A stretch of DNA of 64,000 nt. Origin: Gliomastix tumulicola. Lineage: Eukaryota; Ascomycota; Sordariomycetes; Hypocreales; Bionectriaceae. A model generated the notes under the pieces. It made no database searches, was not told where the DNA came from, and saw nothing but the letters and a program-made list of their open reading frames with translations. The stretch is from NCBI GenBank assembly GCA_001599755.1, contig BCHX01000002.1, positions 2,756,286 through 2,820,285 of the forward strand. Direction: 5' to 3'. Made by a program: the position numbers and the translations under genes. The first letter of the stretch is position 1, and every line of letters begins with the position of its first letter. Shown here piece after piece: positions 40,604 to 52,816 of the stretch.

Positions 40604-43600
40604 ATGCGTGCGCCTCTTCTCGGGCCGCTGGCTGCTAGTAGCCTCTTCAGCTTGACATCGGCTCAAGCTCCTGAGTACGGGTACGTCTACTGATATCCCA
40701 TACCTTACTGACGTTCCCCTCGATGCTCCCATATGTGCAGGGCTGACAAGTTTTCAGAAACCCCGGAAGCGAGTCGTCCCTGGGTTCTGGAGACGCGGCC
40801 TCTGACGGAGCTGCGAATGCGTCTCCCACCTGCCACCAGGAAATTGCCACTACTGTCTTTGTCACTGTCTTTCCCACCAGCCCTGCAAACCCCTCTGATG
40901 GCACCTATCCTGATGGCGAGTCTTCTGTTCAAACGATCACTGAAACCGTCCCTGCCACCACTGTCTTTGTCTCTGCCGGTGCCCCTGACACTTCTGGATC
41001 CCCCGATGACTCCTCTTCTACAACATTTGTTTCCGATGGCGCCCCGGGTGATTCTGAGAACTCGGAGCCGTCTTCTCATGTTTCTTCTGGCACTTCCAAC
41101 TCCCCCGTCACAAGCACTGGCGTAAAGCCCTTCACCACTCTCACCATCGACATTTGGGATCATGGCTCTGCGCAAGGCAGCGATCCTGAACAGACTTCCT
41201 CTGGTTCTGAACCGTCTTCTACTGGGGACGGGTCTGCTCAAACCTCTGATCACCCTCCCGCAGACGACACTGGAGACGCGGATGGGCGTGCTCATGGTGA
41301 TGCAACCGATGGTGGCGCTTGGACCACTGATTCGGGCGACAACACTGCCTCTCAACCAACCGCCTACGGAACTACAGAAGACTCACAAAGCCCAACGGAC
41401 ACTGCCTCAGCAACCACAACACAGACCGATGGCAACACCTCAGACGACACCTCAGACGACACCTCAGACGACACATCTGGCGACACCTCCACATGGTACA
41501 CTGTCGTCACAGACTCCGACGTGTACTGGACAACTGGGCCTTCTGGGCCAAGCCAGGTGACCATCTTGTTCTCACATACCCTGACTGTGGATGGACCTGC
41601 CCCAACAGCCTCGGATGCCCATGCCACTGACCAACCTGGCTCTCGGAGCAGGACCGTGGTCGGGACTGATGGCAACCCGACAGTCATTGCCAATCCTTCT
41701 AACAATCCCGACACCGGTGATGGGTCACCTCCCCAGCAACAGCCTGTCTGCACCAAGACTATCACTGGGGCCGACGGCAGGCCCACAATCATCATCGGAC
41801 CTCTCGCTGGCGGCTCTGAAGATGGCGATGTTATCCCATCTGGACTGCCTAGCTTGACAGAGACAAGTTTCCCAAGCGCCCCGTCTTCCCTGAGTTATCC
41901 CGCTGGCCCCATCGAACCTCCGAAGAGTGACACTGCTTCTTCTGGCGGTAGCTACACTACTTTCACGAGTTTTGGACCTGATGGTCTTCCCACTATCATT
42001 GAATCAGCTCTTCCTTTCCCCAGACCTGCCCCTGCCACTCAATCTGGACCTCAGCCCACACAACCGCCATCGGCCGGCCAGCGGGGCTCCTCCGGCCCAG
42101 GCTCTGCCTCGACGGGGTTCCCTTATGGTCCGCAAGATGGACTCGGAGTCACAACGAGCTTCACCTTCACCTACTTTGGCGCAAATGGCCCTACGGCTGT
42201 TGAATCCACTGTGGTGATCTTCCCAACCCCTGATATCTCCGAGGCATCGAACGCTCTCCCTACCTTTTTCTCCAACACACCAAGCGCCACCGATGGAGTC
42301 CCGGTGCCTGCCCCTGCAATCACAACTTGTTTTTCGTACACTGTCATCGGAGCGGATGGTCTTCCCACAGTCGTCGACTCAACCGTTGTCATCCCAGCCA
42401 CTGATGGAGGCGCCAATGGCAACCCGATCCCTTCCATCCCGGCCATCCCAGGAGCTTCTCAAGACTTGCCCGCACCTGGAGGAGCGCCCGTTACCACCGC
42501 TTTCAGTCATACCTTCATTGGGACTGATGGGTATCCCACCGTCCTAGCCACTACCTTGGTAATTACACCTCCTGGTGGCTTCCCAGCTCCTACTCTCACG
42601 GATGGGCCTTCAAATGGCTTCCCTACTGGTCTGCCCTCGCAAATCCCCGGCGCTGGTGGCGATGGAAGAGCACTCCCTGTCACCACATGCACGACCTTCA
42701 CATACCTTGGGCCAGATGGCCTTCCTACAGTCACCGATTACACGTACACTACTGCTGGTCCCGTCACCGCCGCCACAATACTTCCTGGGGATGTTACACC
42801 TCCAATCGGCTTTCCTGGCTCCCCAACACCCGGCGTCCCTGGGCTTCCTGGGCTTCCTGGGCTGCCTGACGATGGGGCTATCACGACGTCCACGACCTTC
42901 ACATACGTCGGACCCGATGGCAAGCCCACAGTCACGGACTACACTTATGTCACCACGGGTCCTGTCACTGCGGCCACAGCACTTCCTGGAGAGATCACAC
43001 CTCCAATCGGGTTTTCTGGGTCCCCTACGCTCGGCATCCCTGGCTTGCCCGATAACACTGCTATCACAACCTGTACGACTTTCACTTACGTCGGTGCGGA
43101 TGGAAAGCCGACAGTGACAGACTATACATGGACTGCTGCGGCCCCCATCACCGCGGTGACTCCTCTTCCTGGAGACGGCAACCCTTTCAGCGCCCCTGGA
43201 GTCCCAACACCCGGGGTGCCTGCGGACACTGGCGATGATGGTGTCACTACTTGTGCGACTTACACCGTGGTTGGTGCTGATGGGCGACCTACCATTACCG
43301 AAGCCTCGTGGATCATTCCTGGCCCCCTTGCTACACAATCTCCTTTGCCTTGGCCTCAGATACCGGCCGATGCTTCCAATGGCCTGCCGCGGGGCATTCC
43401 TAGTCAGATCACTGGACTTCCCGGATTGCCTCAGACCCCAGGATCGGGAAATGACGGGGCTGCGACCACCATTTGCACGAGCTACACAGTTCTTGGTGCT
43501 GATGGCAACCCAACTGTCATCGAAACTACCTGGACAGTTCCCCTTGTCGATTCTTTTCCCACACCCACCAGCCTTGGCTTCCCCTCTGCTGTGACCGCGA

Positions 43601-45246
43601 TCACCGATCTTCCCCAAGGTATCCCGACCGGGAACGCCGTAACCAGCAGCTACACGGCCTTCAGCGTCGGACCGGATGGCATATTCACACCCGTTGTTCA
43701 GACTATTGTCTACACACCCGACTCGCCCTCGGCTACTGGTGGCGCTCCTCTTCCCTCAGGAGCTATTGACCAGAGCTCTGCGGCAGGTGTTCCCGCCCTC
43801 AGTCAGTATGGCCAAGGCTCTGCAAATGGGGATGCGGGGCTCCCAACATTTCCGCCTGGCTTCACTCCAATCATCACCGATGGCAGGCAATTGCCAGTTT
43901 CTGGCACGCTACCGCCTTTGATCACTGGCACACTGACGGCTACCTCGACGGCCACTTTCACTGAGACTTCCCTTCCTTGGCCAGGCTTCCCCGGCGCACC
44001 GGGTAGCCTCCCTCCAGCTTACGGAGACTCTGACAGTGGAAACTCTGAGGATTCTGGCATGGGTGGCTTGGTACAGCCTTACAATGGTGCATCTGATGGA
44101 CTACCAAGTGAGCTGACCCTTTGGCCTTCATCGGTTGTCTATGGTGCCTCAGCGGGGAATTCGCCTATTGCAAGTGGACAACTCGCAACGAGCACTTGGG
44201 TCAACGTTATCCCAGAGGAGACGACGACTTACACCATGAACTATCCGCTGACCACTCTAGTGACTCTGCCGACGCCTTCGCTTGTCCCTGGTGCGAAGAG
44301 GGCAATTCGTCGACAGCAAATGTGAGTTTCGCTCTTGTTATAATTAGAACTTTCCGATACTGACCATCAATGTAGTCCTGAGATTTCTCAGTTGTGGTCC
44401 AACTCTACCACCTCGGCACCGTCAGCTTTCACCCCTGTGCCCAGCCCGACGCTTAGTCCATTGCCTTCTCCCGCTACCCCTTCGAGCCAAGTGCCATTCT
44501 GCCCGAACGGTGGGAATGTGGGCAACTATACCTTGAATGTGCGTTTCCTTTTACCCAGAATCAGTTTAACTTATGCTAACTTCACCTTATAGTTCGATGA
44601 TCTCTCATCAGGGCCTCTCTATAATCCTGATGGGGATTTCTGGTTCTCTGAAGGCTTCTCCGTGGTGCCCCCTTCCGACCAGGCTGGGTCATTCGCACCC
44701 TCATCAGGCGGCCAGCTGCTGGAGTTTTCCCCGCTCTCTCCATCTTTCGGCGGTGGATCGAGTGATACCGCGGAGATCGGTGTCGGTCCCCATTTCGCAG
44801 TCTCCTGTTTCAAGTTCAACCTCTACGGACTGAGTCTCGGGTGCGCTGCTCAAGGAAACGAGCAGTGGTGTGAATTTGAATTCTCAGCATACACCTATGA
44901 CGAAAGCACCGGAGGAGCCCAGTCAACATCGTGGTCGGAAACCAAGCGTGTCCCCGCGTGCTCCGAATATCCGGCTGGACCTTGCACACTTACTCCCGTC
45001 GAACTTGAAGGGTACACCAACATCACTTCTGTCCTCATCACGCTCCGCGTTGGCCTCGATCTTCGAACATGGTGGGGTGATGACCTCCGTGTAGGCTGGA
45101 CGGACAACAGTTGCGAGGCAGGCATTTGCCGGGGCGACACATCTGCAGCTTTCGCCAAGCGACAGAGATCTGGCTCCTCCCTTCGCCAGCGTCTCGTGAG
45201 ACTTGTGGCCACTGGATTGAAAGCAATCCAGGGCCAGGAGGACTGA
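40604..45246 (+). CDS. Large secreted modular Thr/Pro-rich protein with GADG-PT repeats
   Basis: Four exons (40604-40680, 40758-44321, 44376-44538, 44593-45246) give 1485 residues; the three introns are 77, 54 and 54 bases. Exon 1 encodes a signal peptide (hydrophobic core about residues 5-20, Ala-rich cleavage region). A Ser/Thr/Asp-rich region holds short SDDT repeats. From about 41640 to 43720 come about twelve modules built on (C)TTFTYVGPDGLPTVTDYT, separated by Pro/Gly linkers with short PGLPGLPGLP runs. The last 220 residues form a Cys-containing globular domain (PFCPNGGNVGNYTLNFDDL, then FWFSEGF) of a kind seen in other secreted fungal proteins. No GPI signal or C-terminal hydrophobic tail is present. 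A cell-wall or matrix role is inferred from composition; no catalytic motif is seen. Confidence 0.8.
41640..43730 (+). repeat. About 12 diverged coding repeats around G-x-DG-x-PT
   Basis: Module cores lie near 41650, 41755, 41960, 42160, 42325, 42500, 42685, 42890, 43075, 43255, 43480 and 43660. The central copies (42685-43130) are most alike, suggesting recent duplication; the outer copies are more diverged. Module length is about 170-220 bases. Confidence 0.75.
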
Positions 45247-46096
45247 AACCAATACTGTGGGAATTTCTCCGGTCATTTCTTTACTTCCACGGACTGCGTT
45301 TCGATGGATTTGATTTTGCGCATGATAATGGGATCAAGTTGAGATTTTGGACGGGTTGCGTAATGAATGGATGGAGAGTTGCGTGTAATACTAGAAAAGC
45401 TACGATGCATCAAACTGTCACATAGTGAGAGAGACGCAATCTTTTTAAGACAAGACAACGTCAACAACAATTCGCTTCGTGCCCCTTTAGACACTCTCTT
45501 TGTGACAAGGTGAAATGTGAGATCGCTAGGTCAATGGTAGACAAGTGCGTGGCGCCGCTCCGGTTCCGGAAGTTGGAGCCAAGTCCTCCTGAGGCGAAAG
45601 AGCCAGGATATTATGTTGTTAATCGAAATTGCTAGGATCACCCCGATTAGAGGCCGATTCCTTCCCTGATGTTCAGAGCAACGGACATGCGGAGAGATTA
45701 TATCTCGCAGCACTCCGCGACTCCGGACCTTTGCCCGGAAATAAAATGCCCGGCACCGACTCCGACTCCATAGAGGCTGATAGCAGTGCTCCGGACTAGT
45801 TCTTTTCCAGGAGCTCCAACAGGAGAAAATGTGGAAGCTGTCCGGGCTGGCTTCGGACCTCCCATTGAAATGGTGGGTACCTTTTCTCAAGGAAAAAGAG
45901 AGGTGTTGCCGACGGCCCGCCATTGTCATGGCTAGGGCGTGGGCAGGGGCGAGGGAAGCCCCCAGAATCAAGCCCGGTCTTCGGTTCTGGGGATGACTGG
46001 ACGTGGAGATCTCCCCTTCGCCAGAATCACTGCTGTTCTGAAAGACAGCCGTCCCCTACTTACTTCTAGTTCATCAGGATACAGGCCAGGCTCATT
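45247..46096 (+). other. Intergenic region upstream of the MCT-type transporter
   Basis: 850 bases with no credible gene on either strand. It holds the 3' end of the secreted protein gene and the transporter promoter. Confidence 0.5.
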
Positions 46097-47756
46097 ATGG
46101 CCTTCGAAAAGGAAACTGGGAAAGAGAAGGTCGTTGATCCCCGAGCTGAGGCCGAGCCAGCGTCGTCAGCATCACAGAAAGGGGCGGTCCGATCTCAGGA
46201 AAAGTGCGACGGTTCGAGCCAGGAAGGGGTTCCAAGGATTCCTGAGGAAGGAAGCCGCGTGAAGGAGGAAGTTTTGGACGAGAGAGAGCGAGATACCAGT
46301 GATGACGAAGAGGACGGTGGCGAAGAGACAGCCAGTCAAGGGATCGCGACTCGAGTCCTAAGTCGTTTGACATCGCGGTCAAGCGTTGATCCTGGGCCTC
46401 CTCCTGATGGTGGATGGTTGGCTTGGTCACAATGTATTTTGAAATACCCCTTTCCCTCATCGTGGCCCCCTCTACCAGCTCACTTCCCCCACAAACGCCC
46501 TAGCTAACTGAGGTGAACCAGGTCTTGCGTCTCACTGCGTGATAGCCAATAGCTGGGGATGGATTATCTCTTTCGGAACTTGGCAGTCATACTACGTGAG
46601 CCTCCTCCCCAACAGGACATCCTTCGAGATCTCCATGATAGGATCTATCACCGTCTTTCTTGTCTTCTTCATTGGCACGTTCACCGGCCGCCTCACCGAT
46701 GCTGGCTACTTCCGCGCCATCTTCCTAGCGGGCAGCGCCTTCCAGCTTATTGGCATCTTCTGTACATCAGCTTGCACTGAGTACTGGCAATTCATGCTCG
46801 CCCAGGGCCTGTGTATCGGTATAGGCAATGGTTTCCTCTTCTGTCCCTCATTGGCTCTCCTTTCGACATACTTCCTCAAAAAGAGGTCGATCGCCATCGG
46901 CATCGCCGCCTCTGGGTCTGTGACTGGCGGCTTGGTGTTCCCCATCATGGCGCGCCAGCTGCTCCCCAAAATCGGTTTCCCCTGGACGATCCGAGCCATC
47001 GGCTTCATACAACTGGGCATGCTCGTCGTGGCCAATATATTGGCGAAGCCAAGGATCAAACCGAGGAAGTCCGGGCCGCTGGTCGAGTTTCAAGCCTTCC
47101 TGGAGATGGAGTACACCTTCTATGCCATGGCGGCTTTCTTCGTATGTGGACGATGCCCAATGATCATCCTGTATGCAAAACTGACGTGAAATGACTGTCA
47201 GTTCTTCTGGGGCTTGTACTTCGCCTTCTACTACCTCTCCTCCTTCTCACGCGATGAGCTTGATGATCCCTTCACCTTTGAGCAGTCTCTCAATCTGCTC
47301 CTGGTCCTCAACGGCGTCGGCCTCGTCGGGCGCTTGCTGCCGAACTATATCGCGGACAAGGTCGGCGCCCTGAACATCTTCATCCCAATCTGCGGCGTTA
47401 CCTCGGTCCTGGTCTTCTGCTGGATGGCCATCAAGTCATCTGTCTCGCTGTACGTCTGGAGTGCACTGTACGGCGCGTTCGCCGGCGGCATCCAAAGCAT
47501 GTTCCCTGCGGCTCTGTCCTTCCTCACCACCGACCTGCGAAAGCTTGGTGTACGTATGGGCATGGTCTTTACCATTGTGTCGTTCGCTACGCTAACAGGA
47601 CCCCCGATATCGGGGGCAATTGTTGATGCTACAGGCAACTACGTGGCTGCACAGGCATTCTCCGGAGCTTCGCTAGCGCTCGGTTGTTTGTTTCTGGTCT
47701 TATCGAAAAGGGTGAGCATGAAAAAAAAGGGACAAGGGTGGATGGGAAAGGTATGA
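46097..47756 (+). CDS. Major facilitator transporter, monocarboxylate (MCT/MCH) type
   Basis: Exons 46097-46433, 46522-47141 and 47202-47756 give 503 residues; introns of 88 and 60 bases. A charged cytosolic N-terminus of about 100 residues leads to PPDGGWLAWSQ, the DGGWGW-like hallmark before helix 1 of MCT-type carriers. Helices include SWGWIISFGTWQSYYV, ISMIGSITVFLVFFIG and the conserved NGFLFCPSLALLSTYFLKKRSIAIGIAASGSVTGG around helices 4-5. The second half carries GLVGRLLPNYIADKVG and GGIQSMFPAALSFL. About 12 spans fit. Fungal MCH-type carriers include the riboflavin carrier Mch5, but most are untested; the substrate cannot be assigned from sequence. Confidence 0.87.
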
Positions 47757-48107
47757 TATGGAGATGCCTTTTTGGCTTTTTCTAATATGAAGTTTCATGA
47801 CCTCTGATAAATCCTTCCTGGGAAACAAAGAGCCACGCTGCGTATGGAAGTCATGTCTCCCTTTTCTATGTCCATAGTCACAACTTGAAGACGACTTGCA
47901 AATGTATAAAACCGGCTCCAGTAGATATAAGTAGGGTGATAACCTGAGGCCAAAAGTGCTCTTCTCGTACACGCAGAGATTGGACCGTCTTCCAAGTTCG
48001 CACCAGTCATAATGATGTGTTTGCCGTGCGGTCAGGGGAGGCGATGGGGAGCGTAAGCGATAATGTCAGAATCGCAGAACACGGCTCGACAGCCAGTCAC
48101 CTGAAAT
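47757..48107. other. Convergent intergenic region
   Basis: 351 bases between the 3' ends of the transporter and the Skt5-like gene; nothing recognised beyond expected terminators. Confidence 0.5.
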
Positions 48108-51100
48108 TTACATCACAATCTGCCAAAGTCTGTTAGTCACTGATTCAAGACCTCAGCTTGGGGCACACTTACACAATCTCCGTCCTGTTTGCCCTGAGGA
48201 ATACCCATATCCTCGAATGTTGCTGGTCCTTTGGACGGTTTCGCGGGTGCCGAAGCAGCACTCGAGACGCTTGGTCCTGGGCTAGGTTTGGGATCTGGTC
48301 GTTGCATTTGTGAAGGGGGGGCGCTTCCCACCCTTCCGGGGGCCATCCCGGGGTGGGAGGCCGGTCCGGGTCCGGGTCCGGGTCCGGGTCCTGGTGGTCC
48401 GCTAGGGCCAGGAGGACCGGCGGGTGGTCTGATGTTGTCATTCGGGACCCTGGGCTGCCTCAGATCTTGTTGCGGTAGAGCACCAAGCCTGTCAGGACGC
48501 TGTCCACCCCCAGGAGCGCGGCCAAAGCGTGGATCAACGTGCGACGGCGGAGCAGCTGAAGCTGGCCGGTTCGAAGGATAAGGACCCTGAGGGTCGGCAT
48601 GGGAAGGATACCCTGAGTCGGGCGGGGGCTTGGATAACCGCCCAGGGCCGTGGCCTTGTGGCGGATAGGGCTGTGCACTGACGGGCCTTCCGTACCCGGG
48701 ATCTCGACCGAACTGATTTCCAGTTGGGCTGGCAGGACCGGGGCTGGGTTGACGGTAAGCACCGCCCATGCTCTGAGGGCCGGCGGATACAATCCTTCCA
48801 CGCGGGTCCGGGTGAGGTCCTTGCGGGTGAAGCTGCAAGTTTCCTGCAGATTGAGAATGCGGCATTGGCCGCGACCCAGGAGCGTGGCCTTGGGTGTTGA
48901 TACCAAAGGCACTTCCGGGACGGTCGGCGTGGGGTCCTACAGGATGCGGTCTACGGCCATCATGCAGAGGGCGGCCTTGGACATCATCCTCGGGGTATGG
49001 AGCTGCGCTCTTGGGACGGCCGCCAAGAAGGGGTAGAGGCCGGTCGTCTTCGGGGTACGGGGCTGCTGACTGGGGCCGCACTTGCTGGGCTGGAGGGTGA
49101 GCATCAAGCCGAAGGTTGAAGGCTGGTTGGCGATCCGAAGCAACTATCGAGGCTCTTGATGGATCAGGGATGGTACCATGCTCCACGACCGTTGGTCTCA
49201 GGCCTGGTGAAGGCTGAGGAGATACCCGCGGAGAAGGTCCATCCGGGTTGCCCAACTTGAGGGGCTGCACATCGCCGGCCGGGCCTTGAGGGTAACCGCT
49301 CTCGCTGACAGTAGGCATTTGCTGGGGCGGCTGCTTGAAGCGCTCAGGTCGCTTCCCTCTTTGCGAGCCATGTTGTGACTTGATCCGGGTGAGTGTTGTA
49401 GTTTCGTGATCTTGCTTGGACAAGGTCTGATCTTGGCTAAGAGACTCCAGCCGACCTTTCGCATCGCCGTTACCATTCTCTGCCGCAATTCGATACCACC
49501 TCCGAGCTTCGGCGACGTTCTTTTCCACGTGGATACCGATCTCGTAGTAGTAACCCATCGCAAACTGTCCCGTAGCAAGCTTAGCATTCGAGGCCTGCTG
49601 GGCATACTTGAACGCCAACTCCTCGTTCTTCTTGAAGACGCCTTCATATCCAAAAAGAAACCAACGGCTTACCCCAAGAGCAGCCTCTGCATTGCCCTGG
49701 TTGGCGGATAGCCCGTAGTAATGGAGAGAATAGGACGGGTTGAAGTCGCAACCAAATTGACATAATTCGTATGCCTGGCCCATTTTGTGCTGAGCCTTTG
49801 CGAAGCCCAGGTACGCTGACTTCTCCACGTATTTCCTCGCCGTTGCCGAGCTATGCGGGAGCATTGAATCTGGGATATAGATGTCGGGGAGCTCGCGTCC
49901 AACTAGCATTCCATAGACAAACGCTCCTTGTGGCGAGTCTTCGTCTGCGGAGTCTGCGGCTGCCTGTATGCGCTCCAAGCCTGTGTGGTAGTCTTTGGCC
50001 TCGCCCAGCTGACCCAACAGACTCATCATACCCATCCGGTATAGGGCAGCCGAGTCCCTTTGACTCATTCCCTTGTAATAGTGTTCTTTCGCCCGCGAGG
50101 TATCGTTGGACTGCTCGTAGAGCATGCCAATGCGGTATTCGGAGCGGGCGTTGCCCAAGTCAGCTGCCTTTTTGTAACCGGCATAGGCCTCTCGCTTGTC
50201 AATTCGGCTACCAAACTTGCCAAACTCGAACCACTTAGCCCTGATGTAGAGGGCCTGAGGGTGGTCCTGCCCAGACAGGTATGTGATGATGTTGACGGCA
50301 TCGACTCGAAGCTCGTGCTCGACCCGTGGGGTGGAAGGGCGCGGGTGGTCGGGATTGTCTCGGGCAGCTGCCTCAGAGACGATCTCAGCCCAGTTCAGCA
50401 CATCGCGGGCCCAGGTAATCTGCATCGACACGTTCTGGGAGCTTAGGACATGCTTGCGGGCATTCCACAGGATCTCCTCCTTCTCATCGTCCGACGGGGG
50501 AATAGTATCACCCTTGACTTTGGGGAAAGGCGAGAAGGACGGCGCGCTGGAAGCCATGGCGTCGAACTGGTCGGCGGGGCGATCAACGTCCCGGTAGGCT
50601 CGAATATCACCACGCTGTTGCTGGGTGCCTGACTGATCGGGCTTCGATGGAGGGGGGGCTTCTTTGGGGGGCTGGCTCGGTCGCATATAAGTGGACAGGG
50701 AAGGGTCTCGCGTATGTCGAGAGTCGGGGCCAGCTTCTGATCGAGGCTCGACTTCCCTCGCCTCAAGTTCCATGCGCTGGAGGTCCTCTTGCATATTCTG
50801 AGGCACCTGAGGGGTCACTCTGTAGCAAGAGCTCGTCAGCAAGGCTGCCCCACCACACAACCGTTCCCACCGCATGCCAGACCCGGCTTTTAGGTGGGGG
50901 AATGGCGAATGCGCGCGCCTGGGGAGAAGGGATGTATGCAGTAATGTGCAGTGCGGACGCAGCGCACGGCCGGCGCAGCTCAGCACGGCGTGGCCTCCGA
51001 AGACACGGCCGCATGCGGGACGGAGGATATACATGGACACACACAAAGACTCACCTCTGTGGGGAGGGCGCAACTACTTCAGGCATGTAGTAGTCGTCCC

Positions 51101-51140
51101 AGCCTCCGGGAACGAAGGTCGCACCCAGGTTCTGGGCCAT
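48108..51140 (-). CDS. Skt5/Chs4-like chitin synthase activator with Sel1 repeats and CAAX box
   Basis: Exons 51140-51055, 50819-48173 and 48119-48108 give 914 residues. The first join restores VAPSPQRVTPQVPQ and the last intron (53 bases, CTAAC branch site) leads to a 12-base exon that completes the C-terminus as GDCIVM. Sel1-type repeats cover about residues 215-490 (AKWFEFGKFG, YRIGMLYEQ, AQHKMGQAYELC, TGQFAMGYYYEIG). A long Pro/Gly/Gln-rich tail follows, with GPGPGPGPG near 48370. The final CIVM is a CAAX box suited to farnesylation, as in yeast Skt5/Chs4, which activates chitin synthase III at the plasma membrane and bud neck. Reading through the last intron would replace the CAAX box with an unrelated tail. 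Intron 1 (235 bases) is longer than the others. Confidence 0.88.
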
Positions 51141-52816
51141 GGTGATGCTGTGCTGTGCTGTGCTGTGCTGTAGGTTGTAGTGTGTTGGCAGGCGATCGCA
51201 GGAAAGGCGTCAACGCGGCAAGGGGCTGAGTTGCATAACTGTCCGTCGAGCGAGAGAAGCAAGGCGAAACAATAGCAGAGACAATAGGAGGGACGGGACC
51301 GGTCTGTGCCTTGCTGGTGGAAGTGAATTGGTTGGTCAGTTGCCCGCGTCGGGTTTCAAAAGTTAATGTTGTATGTAATAGAAGCAGCCCCTCCACATGG
51401 GCGAGCTCATGAGAGCAAGCGGCACGTGATAAGATAAGGTAAGAGACCACCGGCGGAGGACTGATGAAACTGTCGGCAAGGAGCCAACCTGTGATGCGCC
51501 TGCTGGAAGTGAAGGGGGAAATTTTCAAAAGACCAGGTAGAGGACGGGAAGGGGAGGAGGGAACGTCAGAGTGGGAAGTATAAGAAGTTTTCACGTCAGC
51601 CCGTCAGCTCTCCGGTCCCTTACACAAGTCTATCGCAGAACCGCATCGGCATTGCTTGACTCGTTTCTACCTTGGGTAGCTTGGCGGCTTGTAGGCCAGG
51701 CTATGGCAACAGGAATCAAAAAAAGGAGGGGAACACCCGCACGGCAGCACACACTTCCTGGTGCGACTGGGTGCTAGTAGTCCATAAATAGCTACGGAAC
51801 GGGGACTTATTTCTTGGAATAGTACGTATTCGTAAGGAGGCTGGAGCGTCATGGCTGTGCTGTGGTCCGGGGACCCTGTCAAGCTCGCATTGGTACCTGG
51901 AAGATGGACAGATACAGGCAGGCTGGCGCGCGCATAATGCCAACGATAACGGCAGCGGCAATGCGTCGTCGATCCCAGGCCAAAACGGCCCCCCACCATT
52001 CAACTGTTCCTTGGAGAATGAGCTTAATTAGCCGACTGCGGGCAGGGAAGAACACGACGGCAGCGACGACCGTCTGTCCCAACAATCTGTGTTCTGATCT
52101 CTCCTCGGCTGCCGTCAGAGCCGACTGCGCGTTCGACTTCGGTTGAATCCCACCCGTCCATGCCCATCGTAAAATCAGCCTTAGCACCGCCCCCTTCCCA
52201 CCAACGCCTCCAGGAACGTGGCTGCTTGGTTAGTCCAGCAGTAATTTCCGGCTGCCATCATATCGTATAAGCCGTGTTTGTGCACAGCATGTGTTTGACC
52301 AACCCGAACCATCATACGAACTTGACGGCATGTTGCAGGTGGTCGTATGAAACGTGTGACCAAGTGCCCTGTCCTCGACCTGCCGCTGTGCAGGCACGGA
52401 GGGCAGATCCAGGCTCATCGGGGAGGGAACAACGAAATGCCGGGTACCTTAGCCCCGCATGTCCTTAAGCAGAGCCTGGTACTTGCTCGCCCGCCTATTT
52501 GCCCCACTATGGTCAGGTATCTCTTGAGCGTGTGTACAACTCGCCCCATACCACCACCTCATGAGCTTGCCTGCCCGTGCGTCAGCAACCTCCAGCCTAG
52601 AGCCAAGAACAGCCTCAAGCTCAGGCCCCATCCGATCGTCACCCAAATCACCACAATTACCACCACCACCACCGCGAACCAACATACAGCTCCCACCTCA
52701 ACAACGCCCCTGATCCCCTCGGCGCCCCGTCCCTCGTCTAGTCGAGCCCTCAACGCAGCGAAAGGAAGATCTGCCAGCAGCGAACAGCGGTCCCCGACCG
52801 CCAAGCAACACACAAC
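51141..52816. other. Divergent promoter region, Skt5-like gene and RPN12
   Basis: 1.68 kb between divergent starts, with the GCTGT microsatellite next to the Skt5-like ATG and a CA-rich tract before RPN12. No credible gene is seen. Confidence 0.6.
51147..51171 (+). repeat. (GCTGT)5 microsatellite at the Skt5-like start
   Basis: Five consecutive GCTGT units begin 7 bases upstream of the start codon on the minus strand, so the repeat lies in the 5' leader as ACAGC units. Confidence 0.85.

Noticed and set aside
40733..41125. 130-codon open frame overlapping the start of the secreted protein
   Set aside because: It follows use of an alternative acceptor at 40740; the acceptor at 40757 keeps the frame of the whole 4.4-kb gene.
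41430..41490. Short direct repeats that could suggest a CRISPR-like array
   Set aside because: They are in-frame SDDT codons in a eukaryotic coding region, contiguous and without spacers.
42610..43617. 335-codon open frame antisense to the modular secreted protein
   Set aside because: Its repeats are only the reverse reading of the sense modules, and no start context or domain supports it.
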